A DNA stretch of 64,000 bases from Caballeronia sordidicola (GCF_002220365.1 NZ_MTHB01000041.1:1-64000), one strand, 5' to 3'. Positions 35,926 to 46,011 are shown, counted from the first letter of the stretch. The notes: generated by a model from the sequence alone, not told the origin. Translations and numbers: made by a program.

Positions 35926-36738
35926 ATGCGCGTGCTTGAGCCGCTTGACCACATTGCATGGACCACCTGCGAACGATGCGGGAATACCTCTTCTGATGGT
36001 GGGCGACAATGCAGCCGATGCGGCAAAACGCCGACCATCATGCAGCGCCTGGCAAATTTTCCTTCCTTGTCGAACGCGGAGAAAGGGCGTTCGCGCGGCG
36101 TATTGCATCGCACGCGTTCGCGGGGCGCGTATCCAGGACTGGCGGAAACCGCACATCTTTCCGATCGGGCAAGCAAGCGGCGCGCGGCACGAATTGCGTT
36201 TGCGTGCGCAATGGGCGCCGGTGCGCTGGTGATTTTTGCGCTTACTCAACCCTATCTTGCGGGCATAGGCTTTCACTCGCGAACCGCTGACACACCCGTG
36301 ACGGAAACAGGGCCGACGATCCGAAGCGGAACGGTGGTCGCGGCATCCGGCAATGGCGTCTCGCCGGCAAAGCCCTCTCTTTCGGATGGTCGCCACAACG
36401 CCAACGTGGCGACCGCGCCAACACCGAAGTCCGATGTCAGCGCGTTTTATCAAGCGCTACAAGGCGGTGACTTGGTGGCGGCCCGTCGGCATCTCTCCGG
36501 GATGCGTGCGAGCGATGAAAATAGCAGCCAACCGGAACAGATGCGCACCGAACTCGCTAACCGCGAACATACCCGTGACGCTCTGCTGCACCACGCGTGG
36601 CATTGCCACGCAATCGGAGACTGGCAGTGCGTTGCGGACAATGCAACCCAGGCGTTGGCAATCGATGCATCGAGTTGGGAAGCAAAACATCTTGTTGCCT
36701 TGGCAGCGAAGAAGGTCGGCAAGGCTGAGGACGAATAG
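35926..36738 (+). CDS. Zinc-ribbon membrane protein of unknown function
   Basis: 270 residues from the ATG at 35926, which has GGAG six bases upstream; earlier starts at 35911 and 35914 are less well supported. The N-terminus contains a zinc ribbon (CERCG...CSRCG, about residues 15-35). One membrane helix (~88-112; ARIAFACAMGAGALVIFAL) and a Ser/Thr-rich linker lead to a helical C-terminal domain of tetratricopeptide type (AWHCHAIGDWQCVADNATQALAID). The layout suggests a cytoplasmic zinc ribbon and a periplasmic TPR-like part. It begins 50 bases after the sigma-54 activator and is likely co-transcribed. Confidence 0.7.
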   Translation: MRVLEPLDHIAWTTCERCGNTSSDGGRQCSRCGKTPTIMQRLANFPSLSNAEKGRSRGVLHRTRSRGAYPGLAETAHLSDRASKRRAARIAFACAMGAGALVIFALTQPYLAGIGFHSRTADTPVTETGPTIRSGTVVAASGNGVSPAKPSLSDGRHNANVATAPTPKSDVSAFYQALQGGDLVAARRHLSGMRASDENSSQPEQMRTELANREHTRDALLHHAWHCHAIGDWQCVADNATQALAIDASSWEAKHLVALAAKKVGKAEDE

Positions 36739-36797
36739 GACTATGCAGAGAGCGCTCGAGGATGCGCCAGCACGAAGTGCCACGCGCTAAGTCGCGG

Positions 36798-38090
36798 CTA
36801 ACGCGTACCGCGCATGATGTCGGCCAGCGCATCTTTCACCTCGTCGATCAAGGCCGGCCAACCTCCCTGACGCTGCCGAAACAGATACATATCGTTGGGG
36901 TACCAGGGTGAAACGGTTCCCGTTCGATGCCAGCGCCAGTCGACTCCTGTCTGCGGCAACATCAACCAGCACGCAACGCCCAATGCACCGGCCACGTGAG
37001 CGATCGCTGTATCTACGCAGATGACCAGATTGATTTGCGCGACAATGGCTGCGGCATCGCCGAAATCGCGAATCTCCCGTCCCAGGCAAAGAGCGGGTTG
37101 CAGCACTTTGCATTCGTCGGCCTGTGTTTCGGCATCGCCCACTTGCAGGCTGATAAAGCGAATTCCTCTAACGGACCACAGTGGCGCCAAATCGGAAAAA
37201 TGGCTCAACGACCGTTGCGCATCGTTCTCGTGCTCGGGGTTACCTTTCCAAACCAGTCCCACGCGCAAGCCGTCGCCGGGTAAGCGTGCTTGCCACATCT
37301 CCAGGCGGTTGGTGAATACACCGGCATAGGGAATCCGCGACGGGATCGACTCGACTGTCGTACCCATGTGCAAGGGTAGGCTCATCAGCGAAGCCCAGTA
37401 ATCGTGAGCGTGAAGCGCTTGGGGGTCGGTTATCAGTGCGTCGATACCTTCCACTGTGCGCAGCAGGGCGCCAAGTACCGGTTTGCAGATCACCGATATC
37501 TTTGCCGCACCTCGCGCTTTAAGCAGCGGCACGTAACGGACGAACTATATGGTGTCGCCGTATCCTTGCTCCGGCAAGAGCAACAGGGTCTTCCCGCTCA
37601 GGTCCTCGCCGTTCCATTGAGGGAAGGGCAACTGCCCGTGTTCTCCAAACGCTTTCGATCGCGCTTCGTAGTATTTCCAGCCTTCCGTGTAACGTCCGGC
37701 GGACAGAAGAAGCATTCCCAGATTGAAGCGGGCTTCGGCGAAATCCGGCTTCAGTTCGAGCGCACGGCGATATTCGATCTCCGCCTGTTCATACTGATGA
37801 AGTCGTTCGAGCGTGCCTGCGCGGTTATTCCTGATCTCCGCGGAATTCGGCATCTGCTCGAGCGCGCGGCAATAGTGCACTTCGGCTTCGCTGAACCGCC
37901 CCCATTGCCGCAAGAGATTCGCCAGGTTGTTGTGAGCCAGACCATTGCGATCATCCCTTTCAAGCACGCTACGGTAAGCGTGTTCTGCCTTCGTCAGGTC
38001 ACCCTGTTGCCAAGCTTGCCACGCTGACTCTACAAGCTGATGGTCCAGATGGTCCGTGTGTCCAGTGTCGGAGAGGGTTTTCCGGTTCAT
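36798..38090 (-). pseudogene. TPR-glycosyltransferase-like gene interrupted by an in-frame TAG
   Basis: The 431-codon frame runs without shift from ATG 38090 to 36798 except for one TAG at 37545-37547. Before it lie TPR repeats (LAHNNLANLLRQWGRFSEAEVHY and similar, residues ~20-150) ending at LPEQGYGDTI; after it the frame resumes FVRYVPLLKARGAAKISVICKP and continues as a heptosyltransferase-like C-terminal domain (GLVWKGNPEHENDAQRSL, CVDTAIAHVAGALG). Homologues read GDxIQFxRY here, so a CAG glutamine codon became TAG by one C-to-T change. It is a recent nonsense mutation, a sequencing error, or a suppressed amber. Such proteins are thought to act on surface glycans. Confidence 0.85.
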
Positions 38091-38323
38091 GGGGCTGTCT
38101 TGTTTGCAGCAGACGTTGGTAAGCGTTACCGCTCTTGTATCAGGGGCCGCTTACAAAACGCTAACCACGCCGAGGGCGTAGGGCGACTCAGGACATCGGA
38201 CAAAACGTAGCGCATGTTACGTGCGACGGGGAATCTAAAAAAAATTTTCATCACCACGGGAATAGAGGGATGAGTAGGTGTGTTCGTCCCATTGCAAACC
38301 ACACACCTTCCAGGAGTTAGAAA

Positions 38324-39103
38324 ATGAAAATCCGTCGAGCTACGTTACTTTTGTCGATCATTGCCAGTGCGTTCATTTCAGTGGGCGCCATGGCTCAAGA
38401 GACTCAACCGGCCAAAGGTCCCGTCAAGAACATCGTGCTGGTCCACGGTGCGTTTGTTGGTGGCTCGGGCTGGAGACCTGTCTACAATATCCTGACCAAG
38501 GACGGTTATAACGTGACCCTGGTGCAGGAACCGTTGACGTCGTTTGCGCAAGACGTGACCGCCACGAAACGTATTCTCGACCGTCAGGACGGCCCGGCCA
38601 TTTTGGTCGGCCATAGCTACGGCGGCGCGATCATCACGTCGGCTGGAAACGATCCCCATGTAGCGGGTTTGGTCTACATTGCGGCTCATGCCCTGGACAC
38701 CGGTGAGACCGAAGTTGGCAACGGCAAGAAGTTTTCGAATACCGCGCACCCGCTCGTGAAAACGCCGGACGGTTTCCTGTTCCTCGACCCTACCAACTAC
38801 CCGGGCGATTTCGCCGCTGACCTGCCGCTGAAGCAAGCTCAGTTTGAAGCTCGCGCACAGATGCCGACGTCGGCCGCGGTTTTCTCAACCGCCATGACCG
38901 ATCCGGCGTGGAAGGTGAAACCTAGCTGGTACATGGTCGCGAAATCGGACAAGATCATCAATCCGGACCTGGAACGGATGTACGCCGCCCGTGCCCATAG
39001 CCATACCGTCGAGATTGCCGGTGCGAGTCACTCGGTCTATGAGTCGCATCCCAAAGAAGTGGCAGCGTTGATTGAACAAGCTGCCGAGCACGCGCAAGAC
39101 TAA
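38324..39103 (+). CDS. Exported alpha/beta hydrolase (EstC/salicylate-esterase-like)
   Basis: 259 residues. A Sec signal peptide (MKIRRATLLLSIIASAFISVGAMAQ, cut after AMA) is followed by a compact alpha/beta hydrolase. The oxyanion motif is LVHGAFVGGSGW, the nucleophile elbow GHSYGG (Ser ~100) and the C-terminal acid/His in KSDKIINPDLE and GASHSVYESHP. Nearest known relatives are small ester hydrolases such as EstC and plant methyl-esterase-like enzymes. GGAG precedes the ATG. It is a single gene, divergent from the broken TPR gene. Substrate is unknown. Confidence 0.9.
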   Translation: MKIRRATLLLSIIASAFISVGAMAQETQPAKGPVKNIVLVHGAFVGGSGWRPVYNILTKDGYNVTLVQEPLTSFAQDVTATKRILDRQDGPAILVGHSYGGAIITSAGNDPHVAGLVYIAAHALDTGETEVGNGKKFSNTAHPLVKTPDGFLFLDPTNYPGDFAADLPLKQAQFEARAQMPTSAAVFSTAMTDPAWKVKPSWYMVAKSDKIINPDLERMYAARAHSHTVEIAGASHSVYESHPKEVAALIEQAAEHAQD

Positions 39104-39250
39104 GTTTCAACTTTAAAGTAAAGGGTGGTGCAGGGCATGGATCGCGGGAAGACTCGTTTCTCTATACATAGGAATGCTGATGGTATGGGGTACCCGTATG
39201 TCTCCACGAACCAGTCCCTGCAGGATTTTGATACTTTCACCACGCGCCAC

Positions 39251-40141
39251 CTAGGTACTCGCTTCTCGTTCCAACCATGAGCAGAAGGCAACCACGAGCA
39301 CATCCGCTTCCTTAGCCTCTGGCACATAAGTACAGTAACTGCGGGCGGGAAGAAGGGGACTGGCGAATGGTGCGATCAGGCGGCCGCATGCGAGGTCATC
39401 CGCTATCAAAGCGGTTGGACCCATCGCCACGCCTATGCCGTCGAGTGCCGCTTGAAGCGTGAGATAAAAGTGATCGAGCGTCAGCGTCGTGGCAGGTTTG
39501 AGATCGACAACGCCCGCTTTGGCGAGCCAGTCGCTCCATAACCTTGGGAGACTCGATGTATGGAGGAGCGTGTGATGGATCAAGTCGCGTGGCGTTTCAA
39601 GCGGCAAATGATCCAGCAAGGCGGGACTGCAGACCGGCAGACGTTCCTCCGCCAGGAAGGAGCGCATTGAATAACCGTAGAACGTATCAGGGCCGCCGCG
39701 AATGATGATGTCGTAGGTGTCTTGCAGGGCTTCTACGGGCTCATTTGACGTCTCCAGGCTCACCTCGACACCGGGATGTTGCTTCTGAAAACCTGCCAGC
39801 CTTGGAACCAGCCAGCGCAATGCGAACGTGGCGGGTCCGTTCACTCGGAGCACGCGCGGCAACACGCCACCGACATAGCCATACCTTGCGGTCGCGGAAG
39901 CGACCTGTTGGAACGCGGGCCCGATCTCAGCAAGATATGCGCGGGCGGCTGGCGTCAGGACTACACGCCGATTGTGCCGCTCGAACAAAGGTGCGCCCAG
40001 CCACTCCTCTAGCAGACGGACATGCTGGCTTACAGCGCCGTGAGTCACATGTAATTCGGCTGCGGCTGCCTTGAAGCTGCCTGAGCGGGCAGCGGCTTCG
40101 AAGGCGCGCAGCGCATTGAGGGGAGGTAAGGGATGTTGCAT
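39251..40141 (-). CDS. LysR-family regulator (GcvA-like)
   Basis: 296 residues. The N-terminal winged helix (LNALRAFEAAARSGSFKAAAAELHVTHGAVSQHVRLLEEWLG) is classical LysR; the start PLPPLNALRAFEAAAR is typical of the GcvA/AmpR branch. The effector domain (~90-290) has the usual periplasmic-binding-like pattern (DIIIRGG, HFYLTLQAALDGIGVAMGP). Its target is not obvious: the hydrolase gene at 38324 converges on it, and upstream lies a region interrupted by an IS. Confidence 0.93.
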   Translation of the reverse strand: MQHPLPPLNALRAFEAAARSGSFKAAAAELHVTHGAVSQHVRLLEEWLGAPLFERHNRRVVLTPAARAYLAEIGPAFQQVASATARYGYVGGVLPRVLRVNGPATFALRWLVPRLAGFQKQHPGVEVSLETSNEPVEALQDTYDIIIRGGPDTFYGYSMRSFLAEERLPVCSPALLDHLPLETPRDLIHHTLLHTSSLPRLWSDWLAKAGVVDLKPATTLTLDHFYLTLQAALDGIGVAMGPTALIADDLACGRLIAPFASPLLPARSYCTYVPEAKEADVLVVAFCSWLEREAST

Positions 40142-40529
40142 TCAGATAAGTTTTTCTCACACAAAGCCGAGATTTTCTCGTATGTCGCGAGAGAGATATT
40201 CGCCCGAAAAGTTTTCTTACGCAAACGCTTTGTCTAAGAAGTTCGTGACGCGGCCATATTTAGTGGATGGTTTTACGCGGATAGCGCGGGGTGAACCTTG
40301 GGCAGGTTCAGTCACTGGTGGCGAAGCGCGTCAGAACCCGAGTTCGGAGAAGGAGGGGTTCACACATCCGTGGCTCTGGCGAGCACCGTGCTTTTGGGGC
40401 ACCCATGAATAGGAACTGCACGCTGTGGACACTTAGGGTAGCGTGGTTTGAAAGCGTTTTCTTTGCTTTGTTTCTTTGTCGCTCAGGACCAGGAAATGAC
40501 GTGCCGCCACGCACGGTGGCTAATAGTGC
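40142..40529. other. Intergenic region with degenerate Burkholderia-type repeat
   Basis: No gene. The right half (around 40455-40525; TTTTCTTTGCTTTGTTTCTTTG then GCCGCCACGCACGGTGGC) resembles, from memory, a dispersed intergenic repeat of Paraburkholderia that contains TTTCTTTGCTT and CCGCCCCGCAC blocks. The IS256 element is inserted at its end; 40522-40529 is the left target duplicate. Confidence 0.4.
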
Positions 40530-41881
40530 GGGGGTGTAATTAGTTTTGTGTAAACGGTCATTTGGCAGGAGACTGCCAGTATCTAGGAGCAACGATGACC
40601 GTCGTGAAGCGCAACAAACGAGTAAAGCCCGATCCTGAGTTGGTCAAATTGGCGGACAGCCTGTTGGCGAACTACCAGAAACCTGAGGATTTGATTGGCG
40701 AGAATGGGCTGCTCAAGCAGCTCACCAAGATGTTGGTCGAGCGGGCTCTGGAAACCGAGATGTCCGAGCACTTGGGCCACGGCAAGAGCGAAGCGGTGAC
40801 CAATGCCACGGGCAATACCCGCAACGGCCACAGCGCAAAGACGTTGCAAGGCGAGTTTGGCGAATTGCCGCTCGATATCCCGCGTGAGCGCCAGGGTGGG
40901 TTCGAGCCGAAGCTGGTGGCGCGCCACCAGACTCGCTGGACGGGCTTTGACGACAAGATCATCTCGCTGTACGCACGCGGCTTGAGCGTGCGCGAGATCC
41001 AGAGCCATCTAGAAGAAATGTATGGCACCGAGGTTTCGCCCACGCTGATCTCGGCTGTGACCGATGCGGTAAGCGAGGAGGTGAAACTCTGGCAAGGCCG
41101 CCCGCTCGACGCGCTGTACCCGATCATTTATCTGGACTGCATTCACGTCAAAGTACGCGACAGCGGGGCTGTGCGTACCAAGGCCGTGTACTTGGCGATC
41201 GGCGTGAACATGGATGGCCACAAGGAGGTCCTGGGCCTGTGGATTGCCCAGACCGAGGGCGCCAAGTTCTGGCTACAGGTGGTTACTGAGCTGAAGACAC
41301 GTGGCGTGCAAGACATTTTTATCGCCTGTGTGGACGGGCTCAAGGGCTTTCCAGAAGCGATTGAAGCGGTCTATCCGAAGGCTGCCGTGCAGTTGTGCAT
41401 CGTGCATATGGTGCGCAACAGCCTAAACTACGCATCCTGGAAACTGCAGCGCGAAGTGGCCGCCGATCTGAGGACCATTTACACCTCATTGACCGTCGAG
41501 GTAGCCGAGCAAATGCTGAGCGCCTTCGAGGCCAAATGGGACAAGGACTACCCCTTGATTGGTCAGAGCTGGCGTCGTAACTGGGCCCGGGTGATACCGT
41601 TCTTCGACTACCCGCCGGAGATCCGAAAGGTGATCTATACGACCAACGCGATCGAGTCGATCAACATGAGTCTGCGAAAGGTCATCAAAACGCGCAGTTC
41701 ATTCCCGACTGACGACGCCGTAATGAAACTGTTTTACCTGGCGCTGAACAACATCAGCAAGAAATGGTCGATGCCAATCAGAGACTGGAAGGCGGCTCTA
41801 AACCGCTTCGCTATCCAGTTCGAAGACCGGATGTCGCCGGGTTAAACGAAAACCCGTTTACACAAAATTCGGGACACCCCC
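40530..41881 (+). mobile_element. Complete IS256-family insertion sequence (1352 bp)
   Basis: Ends are defined by inverted repeats GGGGGTGT-N6-TTTTGTGTAAACGG (left 40530-40557, right 41881-41854 on the reverse strand), matching at 22 of 28 positions. Both sides are flanked by an 8-bp direct repeat AATAGTGC (40522-40529 and 41882-41889), the target-site duplication expected for IS256. The single transposase gene is intact, so the element may be active. Insertion was intergenic. Confidence 0.93.
40595..41845 (+). CDS. IS256-family transposase
   Basis: 416 residues, full length for the family. The mutator-type DDE domain is clear: first Asp in YLDCIHVKVRD, second in CVDGLKGFPEAI, and Glu in TTNAIESIN, with the C(2)H-like LCIVHMVRNS between them. 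TAGGAG lies six bases before the ATG at 40595. An in-frame upstream start at 40562 is less likely. No frameshift or stop is present. Confidence 0.95.
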   Translation: MTVVKRNKRVKPDPELVKLADSLLANYQKPEDLIGENGLLKQLTKMLVERALETEMSEHLGHGKSEAVTNATGNTRNGHSAKTLQGEFGELPLDIPRERQGGFEPKLVARHQTRWTGFDDKIISLYARGLSVREIQSHLEEMYGTEVSPTLISAVTDAVSEEVKLWQGRPLDALYPIIYLDCIHVKVRDSGAVRTKAVYLAIGVNMDGHKEVLGLWIAQTEGAKFWLQVVTELKTRGVQDIFIACVDGLKGFPEAIEAVYPKAAVQLCIVHMVRNSLNYASWKLQREVAADLRTIYTSLTVEVAEQMLSAFEAKWDKDYPLIGQSWRRNWARVIPFFDYPPEIRKVIYTTNAIESINMSLRKVIKTRSSFPTDDAVMKLFYLALNNISKKWSMPIRDWKAALNRFAIQFEDRMSPG

Positions 41882-41938
41882 AATAGTGCTAAAGAAATTA
41901 GCCAACTCAGGCAGACCGCTAAGGCTGAAAGCAGCAAC

Positions 41939-42055
41939 CCGGCATAAACTCCGACCGCTAACGCAGGACCCTGGCACCCCGGCACTGACCCCGACCGCTC
42001 ACCCCGGAACCTAGCACCCCGGCATTGACTCCGACCGCTAACCCAACACCAACCC
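41939..42055. repeat. 40-bp tandem repeat, almost three copies
   Basis: Units at 41939-41978, 41979-42018 and 42019-42055 each begin CCGGCA, contain CCGACCGCT and (first two) end GGCACC or AGCACC. Divergence between units is moderate. It fills the gap between the IS and the end of the allA gene; no function is evident. Confidence 0.8.
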
Positions 42056-42079
42056 CGCCCCCCGAGCGCGAGCGAAATG

Positions 42080-42568
42080 TCAGTCCATTAACCAAACCGA
42101 CTCATCGAGCTGAACCTCGTTGAGGTTGCAACCCTCCCCACCACGATCCACAACAATAAAGTCGCTCACTTCGCCAAGCGCGATCAACGGGTGATGCCAG
42201 ACGCCCTTGGCATAATTCACCCCTTGCCATCCGCGAGTAACGAACCCACGAATAGCAGATTCATCAAGCTCCCCCGCCGGCGCAACAACAACAAGATACG
42301 GCCGATCGTTAAGCGGCAAAAACGCCTGACTCCCCAACGGATGCCGCTCGAGCATCGAAACCTCAAACGGCAGTACCCGCGGCTGCCCGCGAAACAGATT
42401 CACAAGCGCCCGCCCGCCCTCATCTTCCACATCAATCCGTGCAAGATCGTGGAAACGAATCGTCGTCCCGAGATTTATCGGGATCTGCTTCGCACCGTCA
42501 AGCTCAATGACATCGCCGAACGGCTCAAACGCCGCCCGGGTCAACGGTTCAATCACCAACTTTTTCAT
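42080..42568 (-). CDS. allA: Ureidoglycolate lyase
   Basis: 162 residues, the usual AllA length. It cleaves ureidoglycolate to glyoxylate and urea, the last step of the pathway encoded by this cluster. Family-typical segments are [42 protein letters not shown] (cupin core with His) and [10 protein letters not shown] (metal-site histidines). It follows the allantoicase gene by 28 bases, as part of one leftward operon. Confidence 0.95.
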   Translation of the reverse strand: MKKLVIEPLTRAAFEPFGDVIELDGAKQIPINLGTTIRFHDLARIDVEDEGGRALVNLFRGQPRVLPFEVSMLERHPLGSQAFLPLNDRPYLVVVAPAGELDESAIRGFVTRGWQGVNYAKGVWHHPLIALGEVSDFIVVDRGGEGCNLNEVQLDESVWLMD

Positions 42569-42596
42569 CGCAGAGCCTGCTTCTCATTTACGTAGA

Positions 42597-43607
42597 TCAA
42601 ACAAGCGTGCTGAACAACCGCAACCGCGATACGCCGCCGTCCGGATAAATGTTGAACCGCACGTGCGTGACAGGGCCCAGCGCAGCCAACTCCGACTCGA
42701 ACACATGCTGCTTGTCCATCTGCAACTTCTGCTCACCCAGCAACACCGGCCAGAACATCGCCTGCGTGACAAGCGAACTGTCCGTCCCACCCTTCACATA
42801 AGCCGCCTGCAACGAACACCGGTCAGGGAAATTACCCTTGAAATGCGCAGTATCCACTTCGATCTTCTTGATCACGCCCGGCTGAGCAAGCGCCACGATG
42901 CACCAGTCGTTACCCGGCTCACGTCGACGACGCGTCTCCCAGCCATCGCCCATATTTGCGCCGCGTCCCGGCATCAGCAAGGTCGAAGCCGGCCCGAAAT
43001 GCTGGTTGTTCGCACCAACGACGTACGCGCCATTTTCCATCGCGGCGAGATCGAATAGCTCGGTGCGGCTAGCGCTGCTCCAGTCAAGCTGCGGCTGTCC
43101 ATACACACGCAGCCGCGCAATACCGCCATCCGGGTAAATGTTCACGCGCAGATGCGTGAATGGCTGTTCGCTGCCAATCTCCACATAATGATGCGTGTTC
43201 CCCTGCAACGTCATGGACGGCACGACTTCCGTCCATTGCGTCGCCTGCGTCGGTGTGCCTTCAGCCACATGCGCACCCTCGATAGACGCGGCTGGTGGAA
43301 AGTTGCCCGTGAAGTGGCTCGTATCGATATCAATGCCCTTGATCACCCCTGGACGCGCCAGCTTCACCACGCACCAGTCGAACCCGCTCACCCGCTTGCG
43401 ACGCGTTTCCCAGCCATCCATCCACTTGCCGTTATCGTCGTATTTACCCACGATAAACACCGCCGGCTCCGGATTGAGCATCCGCTCTTTCGGTGCGAAA
43501 AATTCATCGCTGGCTTCAAGCGCTTGCGCGCCAAGCCGCGGGTCCGCGAGGTTCACATAACGGCGAGTGAATTCGGGCGCGTTGGCATCGAGTATGGGAG
43601 CGGCCAT
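42597..43607 (-). CDS. alc: Allantoicase
   Basis: 336 residues containing two homologous jelly-roll repeats: the first around residues 15-165 ([32 protein letters not shown]), the second around 185-335 ([32 protein letters not shown]). The enzyme hydrolyses allantoate to ureidoglycolate and urea. The use of allantoicase rather than allantoate amidohydrolase means urea, not ammonia, is released at this step. It lies between uraD and allA in the operon. Confidence 0.96.
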   Translation of the reverse strand: MAAPILDANAPEFTRRYVNLADPRLGAQALEASDEFFAPKERMLNPEPAVFIVGKYDDNGKWMDGWETRRKRVSGFDWCVVKLARPGVIKGIDIDTSHFTGNFPPAASIEGAHVAEGTPTQATQWTEVVPSMTLQGNTHHYVEIGSEQPFTHLRVNIYPDGGIARLRVYGQPQLDWSSASRTELFDLAAMENGAYVVGANNQHFGPASTLLMPGRGANMGDGWETRRRREPGNDWCIVALAQPGVIKKIEVDTAHFKGNFPDRCSLQAAYVKGGTDSSLVTQAMFWPVLLGEQKLQMDKQHVFESELAALGPVTHVRFNIYPDGGVSRLRLFSTLV

Positions 43608-43654
43608 GATGTTTCCTTATAAGGTTTTGAAGGTGACGCGCTGCGTTCAAGCAT

Positions 43655-44176
43655 TCAACGCCCAAGCAAATCGTCGAGCCTGAAGCGCGCTATCCGGTAA
43701 ATCTGCTGAAGACTCTCGCTTAACTCGATGTCGCGGCCGTGATGCAGGCGCGCCTCGAAGTTCGCGATAATGCCGTGGCGATCAAACCCGCGCACAGCCA
43801 AAATAAAGGGAAATCCAAACTTCTCGCGGTACGCAGCGTTAAGCGCCTGCAATCTGTCGAACTCTTCCTGCGTGCACAGATTGAGGCCGGCACCGCTTTG
43901 CTCGCGCGTGGATTCGTCCGTGAGTTCGCCCCGCACCGCAGCCTTGCCCGCAAGCTCCGGGTGGGCGTTGATCAAAGCGAGTTGCCGTGTGTTGTCCGCC
44001 TGATCGACGATCGTCGTCATGACGTCGTGAAGCTGGTCGATGCTCGTGAACGGCCGCTTCCAAAGCGCCGCTTCCGCCACCCAGGGAGAATGTTCGAAGA
44101 CACCGGAAAGCGTGCTGATAAACGCGCCGGCAGGCAGCGCATTGAGCTGGTCCAAAGTGATCCGCGCGATACTCAT
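43655..44176 (-). CDS. uraD: OHCU decarboxylase
   Basis: 173 residues. It converts 2-oxo-4-hydroxy-4-carboxy-5-ureidoimidazoline from urate oxidation to S-allantoin. Motifs are HPELAGKAAVRGELTDESTREQ with the catalytic His, and LNAAYREKFGFPFILAVRG. The start ATG overlaps the stop of puuE by four bases, indicating translational coupling. Urate oxidase and HIU hydrolase genes are not in this window. Confidence 0.96.
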   Translation of the reverse strand: MSIARITLDQLNALPAGAFISTLSGVFEHSPWVAEAALWKRPFTSIDQLHDVMTTIVDQADNTRQLALINAHPELAGKAAVRGELTDESTREQSGAGLNLCTQEEFDRLQALNAAYREKFGFPFILAVRGFDRHGIIANFEARLHHGRDIELSESLQQIYRIARFRLDDLLGR

Positions 44177-45123
44177 GGCTTGCTCACCCCCGCCGTGCCT
44201 TCATACGGATGATGCTCGCGCCAATGCCGCGCAATATCGACCCGCCGCGTTACCCATACACGATCATATTGCTCGATGTGATCCAGGAAACGCTGCAGGG
44301 CACGGAACCGACCCGGGCGGCCCAGCAACCGGCAATGCATGCCGATGGACAACATTTTCGGCGCTTCGCTGCCTTCTTCGTAGAGCACGTCGAACGCATC
44401 GCGCAGGTAGGTGAAAAACTGCTCCGCCGTGTTGAAACCTTGCGGCGTGGCAAAACGCATGTCGTTGGTGTCGAGCGTGTAAGGCACGATCAGTTGCGCC
44501 ACCTTAGCGCCACCGCTGACCTCCACGTCCATCCAGAACGGCAGGTCGTCGCCGTAATAGTCCGAGTCGTACAGAAAACCGCCGTGCTCCGCGACCAGCC
44601 GGTGCGTATTCGGACTGTCACGCCCTGTGTACCAGCCGAGCGGACGCACGCCCGTCACGCGTTCAACGGCCTCCATGCCGAGCCGCATGTGCTCCGCTTC
44701 CTTCTCCGGCGACATGTCCTGATAGTGGATCCACCGATACCCATGACACGCGATCTCATGCCCCAATTCGACGAACGCGCGACCGAGATCCGGATGACGC
44801 TCGATCGCCATGCCCACGCCGAACACGGTGAGCGGCAGGTCCCGTTTTTCAAACTCGCGAAGGATACGCCAGACGCCGGCGCGCGAGCCGTATTCGTAGA
44901 TGGACTCCATGCTCATGTGACGAGATGGATATGCCGCCGCGCCCACGATCTCCGACAGGAACTGTTCGGATGCCGGGTCGCCGTGAAGTACGCAATTTTC
45001 CCCGCCTTCCTCGTAATTCAGCACGAATTGCACCGCAATGCGTGCGTCCCCGGGCCATTTCGGCTGCACGGGGTACCGGCCGTAGCCGATCAGGTCGCGT
45101 GGGTACTTCGATTCATTCGACAT
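44173..45123 (-). CDS. puuE: Allantoinase, polysaccharide-deacetylase type
   Basis: 316 residues of the NodB/polysaccharide deacetylase fold that hydrolyses allantoin to allantoate, unrelated to the metal-dependent AllB. Recognisable parts are DLIGYGRYPVQPKWPGDARIAVQFVLNYEEGGE at the N-terminus, HEIACHGYRWIHYQ and MHCRLLGRPGR near the C-terminus. I take the ATG at 45123; the frame is open to 45159. A Shine-Dalgarno is not obvious. It overlaps uraD. Confidence 0.94.
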   Translation of the reverse strand: MSNESKYPRDLIGYGRYPVQPKWPGDARIAVQFVLNYEEGGENCVLHGDPASEQFLSEIVGAAAYPSRHMSMESIYEYGSRAGVWRILREFEKRDLPLTVFGVGMAIERHPDLGRAFVELGHEIACHGYRWIHYQDMSPEKEAEHMRLGMEAVERVTGVRPLGWYTGRDSPNTHRLVAEHGGFLYDSDYYGDDLPFWMDVEVSGGAKVAQLIVPYTLDTNDMRFATPQGFNTAEQFFTYLRDAFDVLYEEGSEAPKMLSIGMHCRLLGRPGRFRALQRFLDHIEQYDRVWVTRRVDIARHWREHHPYEGTAGVSKP

Positions 45124-45267
45124 GGCTGGATGAGTGCGTGGGAGTCGATGGAGCCGCACACGGTGAAAGACCCGCGCGACGATGGGTCAGTTTAGCGAAA
45201 ACGCATCGTCACGCCCATATTCATACGCAGATATTGCAGGTCAGGCGGGGTGTATGGTCCAGGCGCT

Positions 45268-46011
45268 TTATCGGGGTTTGCCTGGACTATAAGGCGCTAA
45301 CGCCCCGTCATACTGCTTCGCTAGCGGGCGGGCATAGTCGCCGCGTTTCGACGTTCGCAACTTCAGCGCGATCAACGCTTCCGCCCATTTCACCGCGGTC
45401 GTCACGCCCTCAATGACCGGCGCGCCAATCGCATCTTCAATCTCGTGGCAAAACTCGGCCATGCCCGCGCAGCCGAGGACGATCGACTCCGCATCGTCTT
45501 CCGCCAAGGCCTTCCGACACTCTTCGATGATGATCGAGCGCGCCCTGGACCCGGGGATATCCAGGTCCAGCACCGCTACGTCGGTTGCACGGACGTTCTT
45601 GCAGAAACGCTTCATGCCGTAGCGCTCCGCCAGATGCCACGACATCGTGCAGGTGCGCTTCAAGGTTGTCACTACGCTGAAACTCGGCGCTATAACGCTT
45701 GCTGCATGCATTGCTGCTTCCGCTATGCCAATGACCGGGCCTCTGGACAACTCCCTGGCGGCATATAGCGCGGGGTCACCGAAGCAGGCTATGACATACC
45801 CGTCCATACCCTCTTTCTCACCCTTTTCAATCTCCTGCAATAAGGCTAGCGACGCGAGCGCTTCGTCGTAGTAACCCTCGATAGAGGGCGGTCCCATCGA
45901 AGCGCTTACTGAGATTATCTGCGTTCCTGTTGACGCTACTTCCCGGGCACAACGATCCATCGCCAACGTCATGCGTTCCGTTGTGTTCGGGTTGATCAGC
46001 TTGATGCGCAT
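45268..46011 (-). CDS. Asp/Glu/hydantoin racemase family, probable allantoin racemase
   Basis: 247 residues. The two catalytic cysteines of the family are seen in IACFGDPALYAARE and VLGCAGMAEFCHE, and the N-terminus IKLINPNTTERMT is diagnostic. HpxA/HyuA-type members racemise allantoin or hydantoins. In this operon, racemising R-allantoin so that a stereospecific allantoinase can use it is the natural reading. It lies between the permease gene and puuE on the same strand. Confidence 0.92.
   Translation of the reverse strand: MRIKLINPNTTERMTLAMDRCAREVASTGTQIISVSASMGPPSIEGYYDEALASLALLQEIEKGEKEGMDGYVIACFGDPALYAARELSRGPVIGIAEAAMHAASVIAPSFSVVTTLKRTCTMSWHLAERYGMKRFCKNVRATDVAVLDLDIPGSRARSIIIEECRKALAEDDAESIVLGCAGMAEFCHEIEDAIGAPVIEGVTTAVKWAEALIALKLRTSKRGDYARPLAKQYDGALAPYSPGKPR

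Noticed and set aside
36457..36783. Reverse frames over the zinc-ribbon protein gene
   Set aside because: Antisense shadows; the forward frame has a good start and zinc-ribbon motif.
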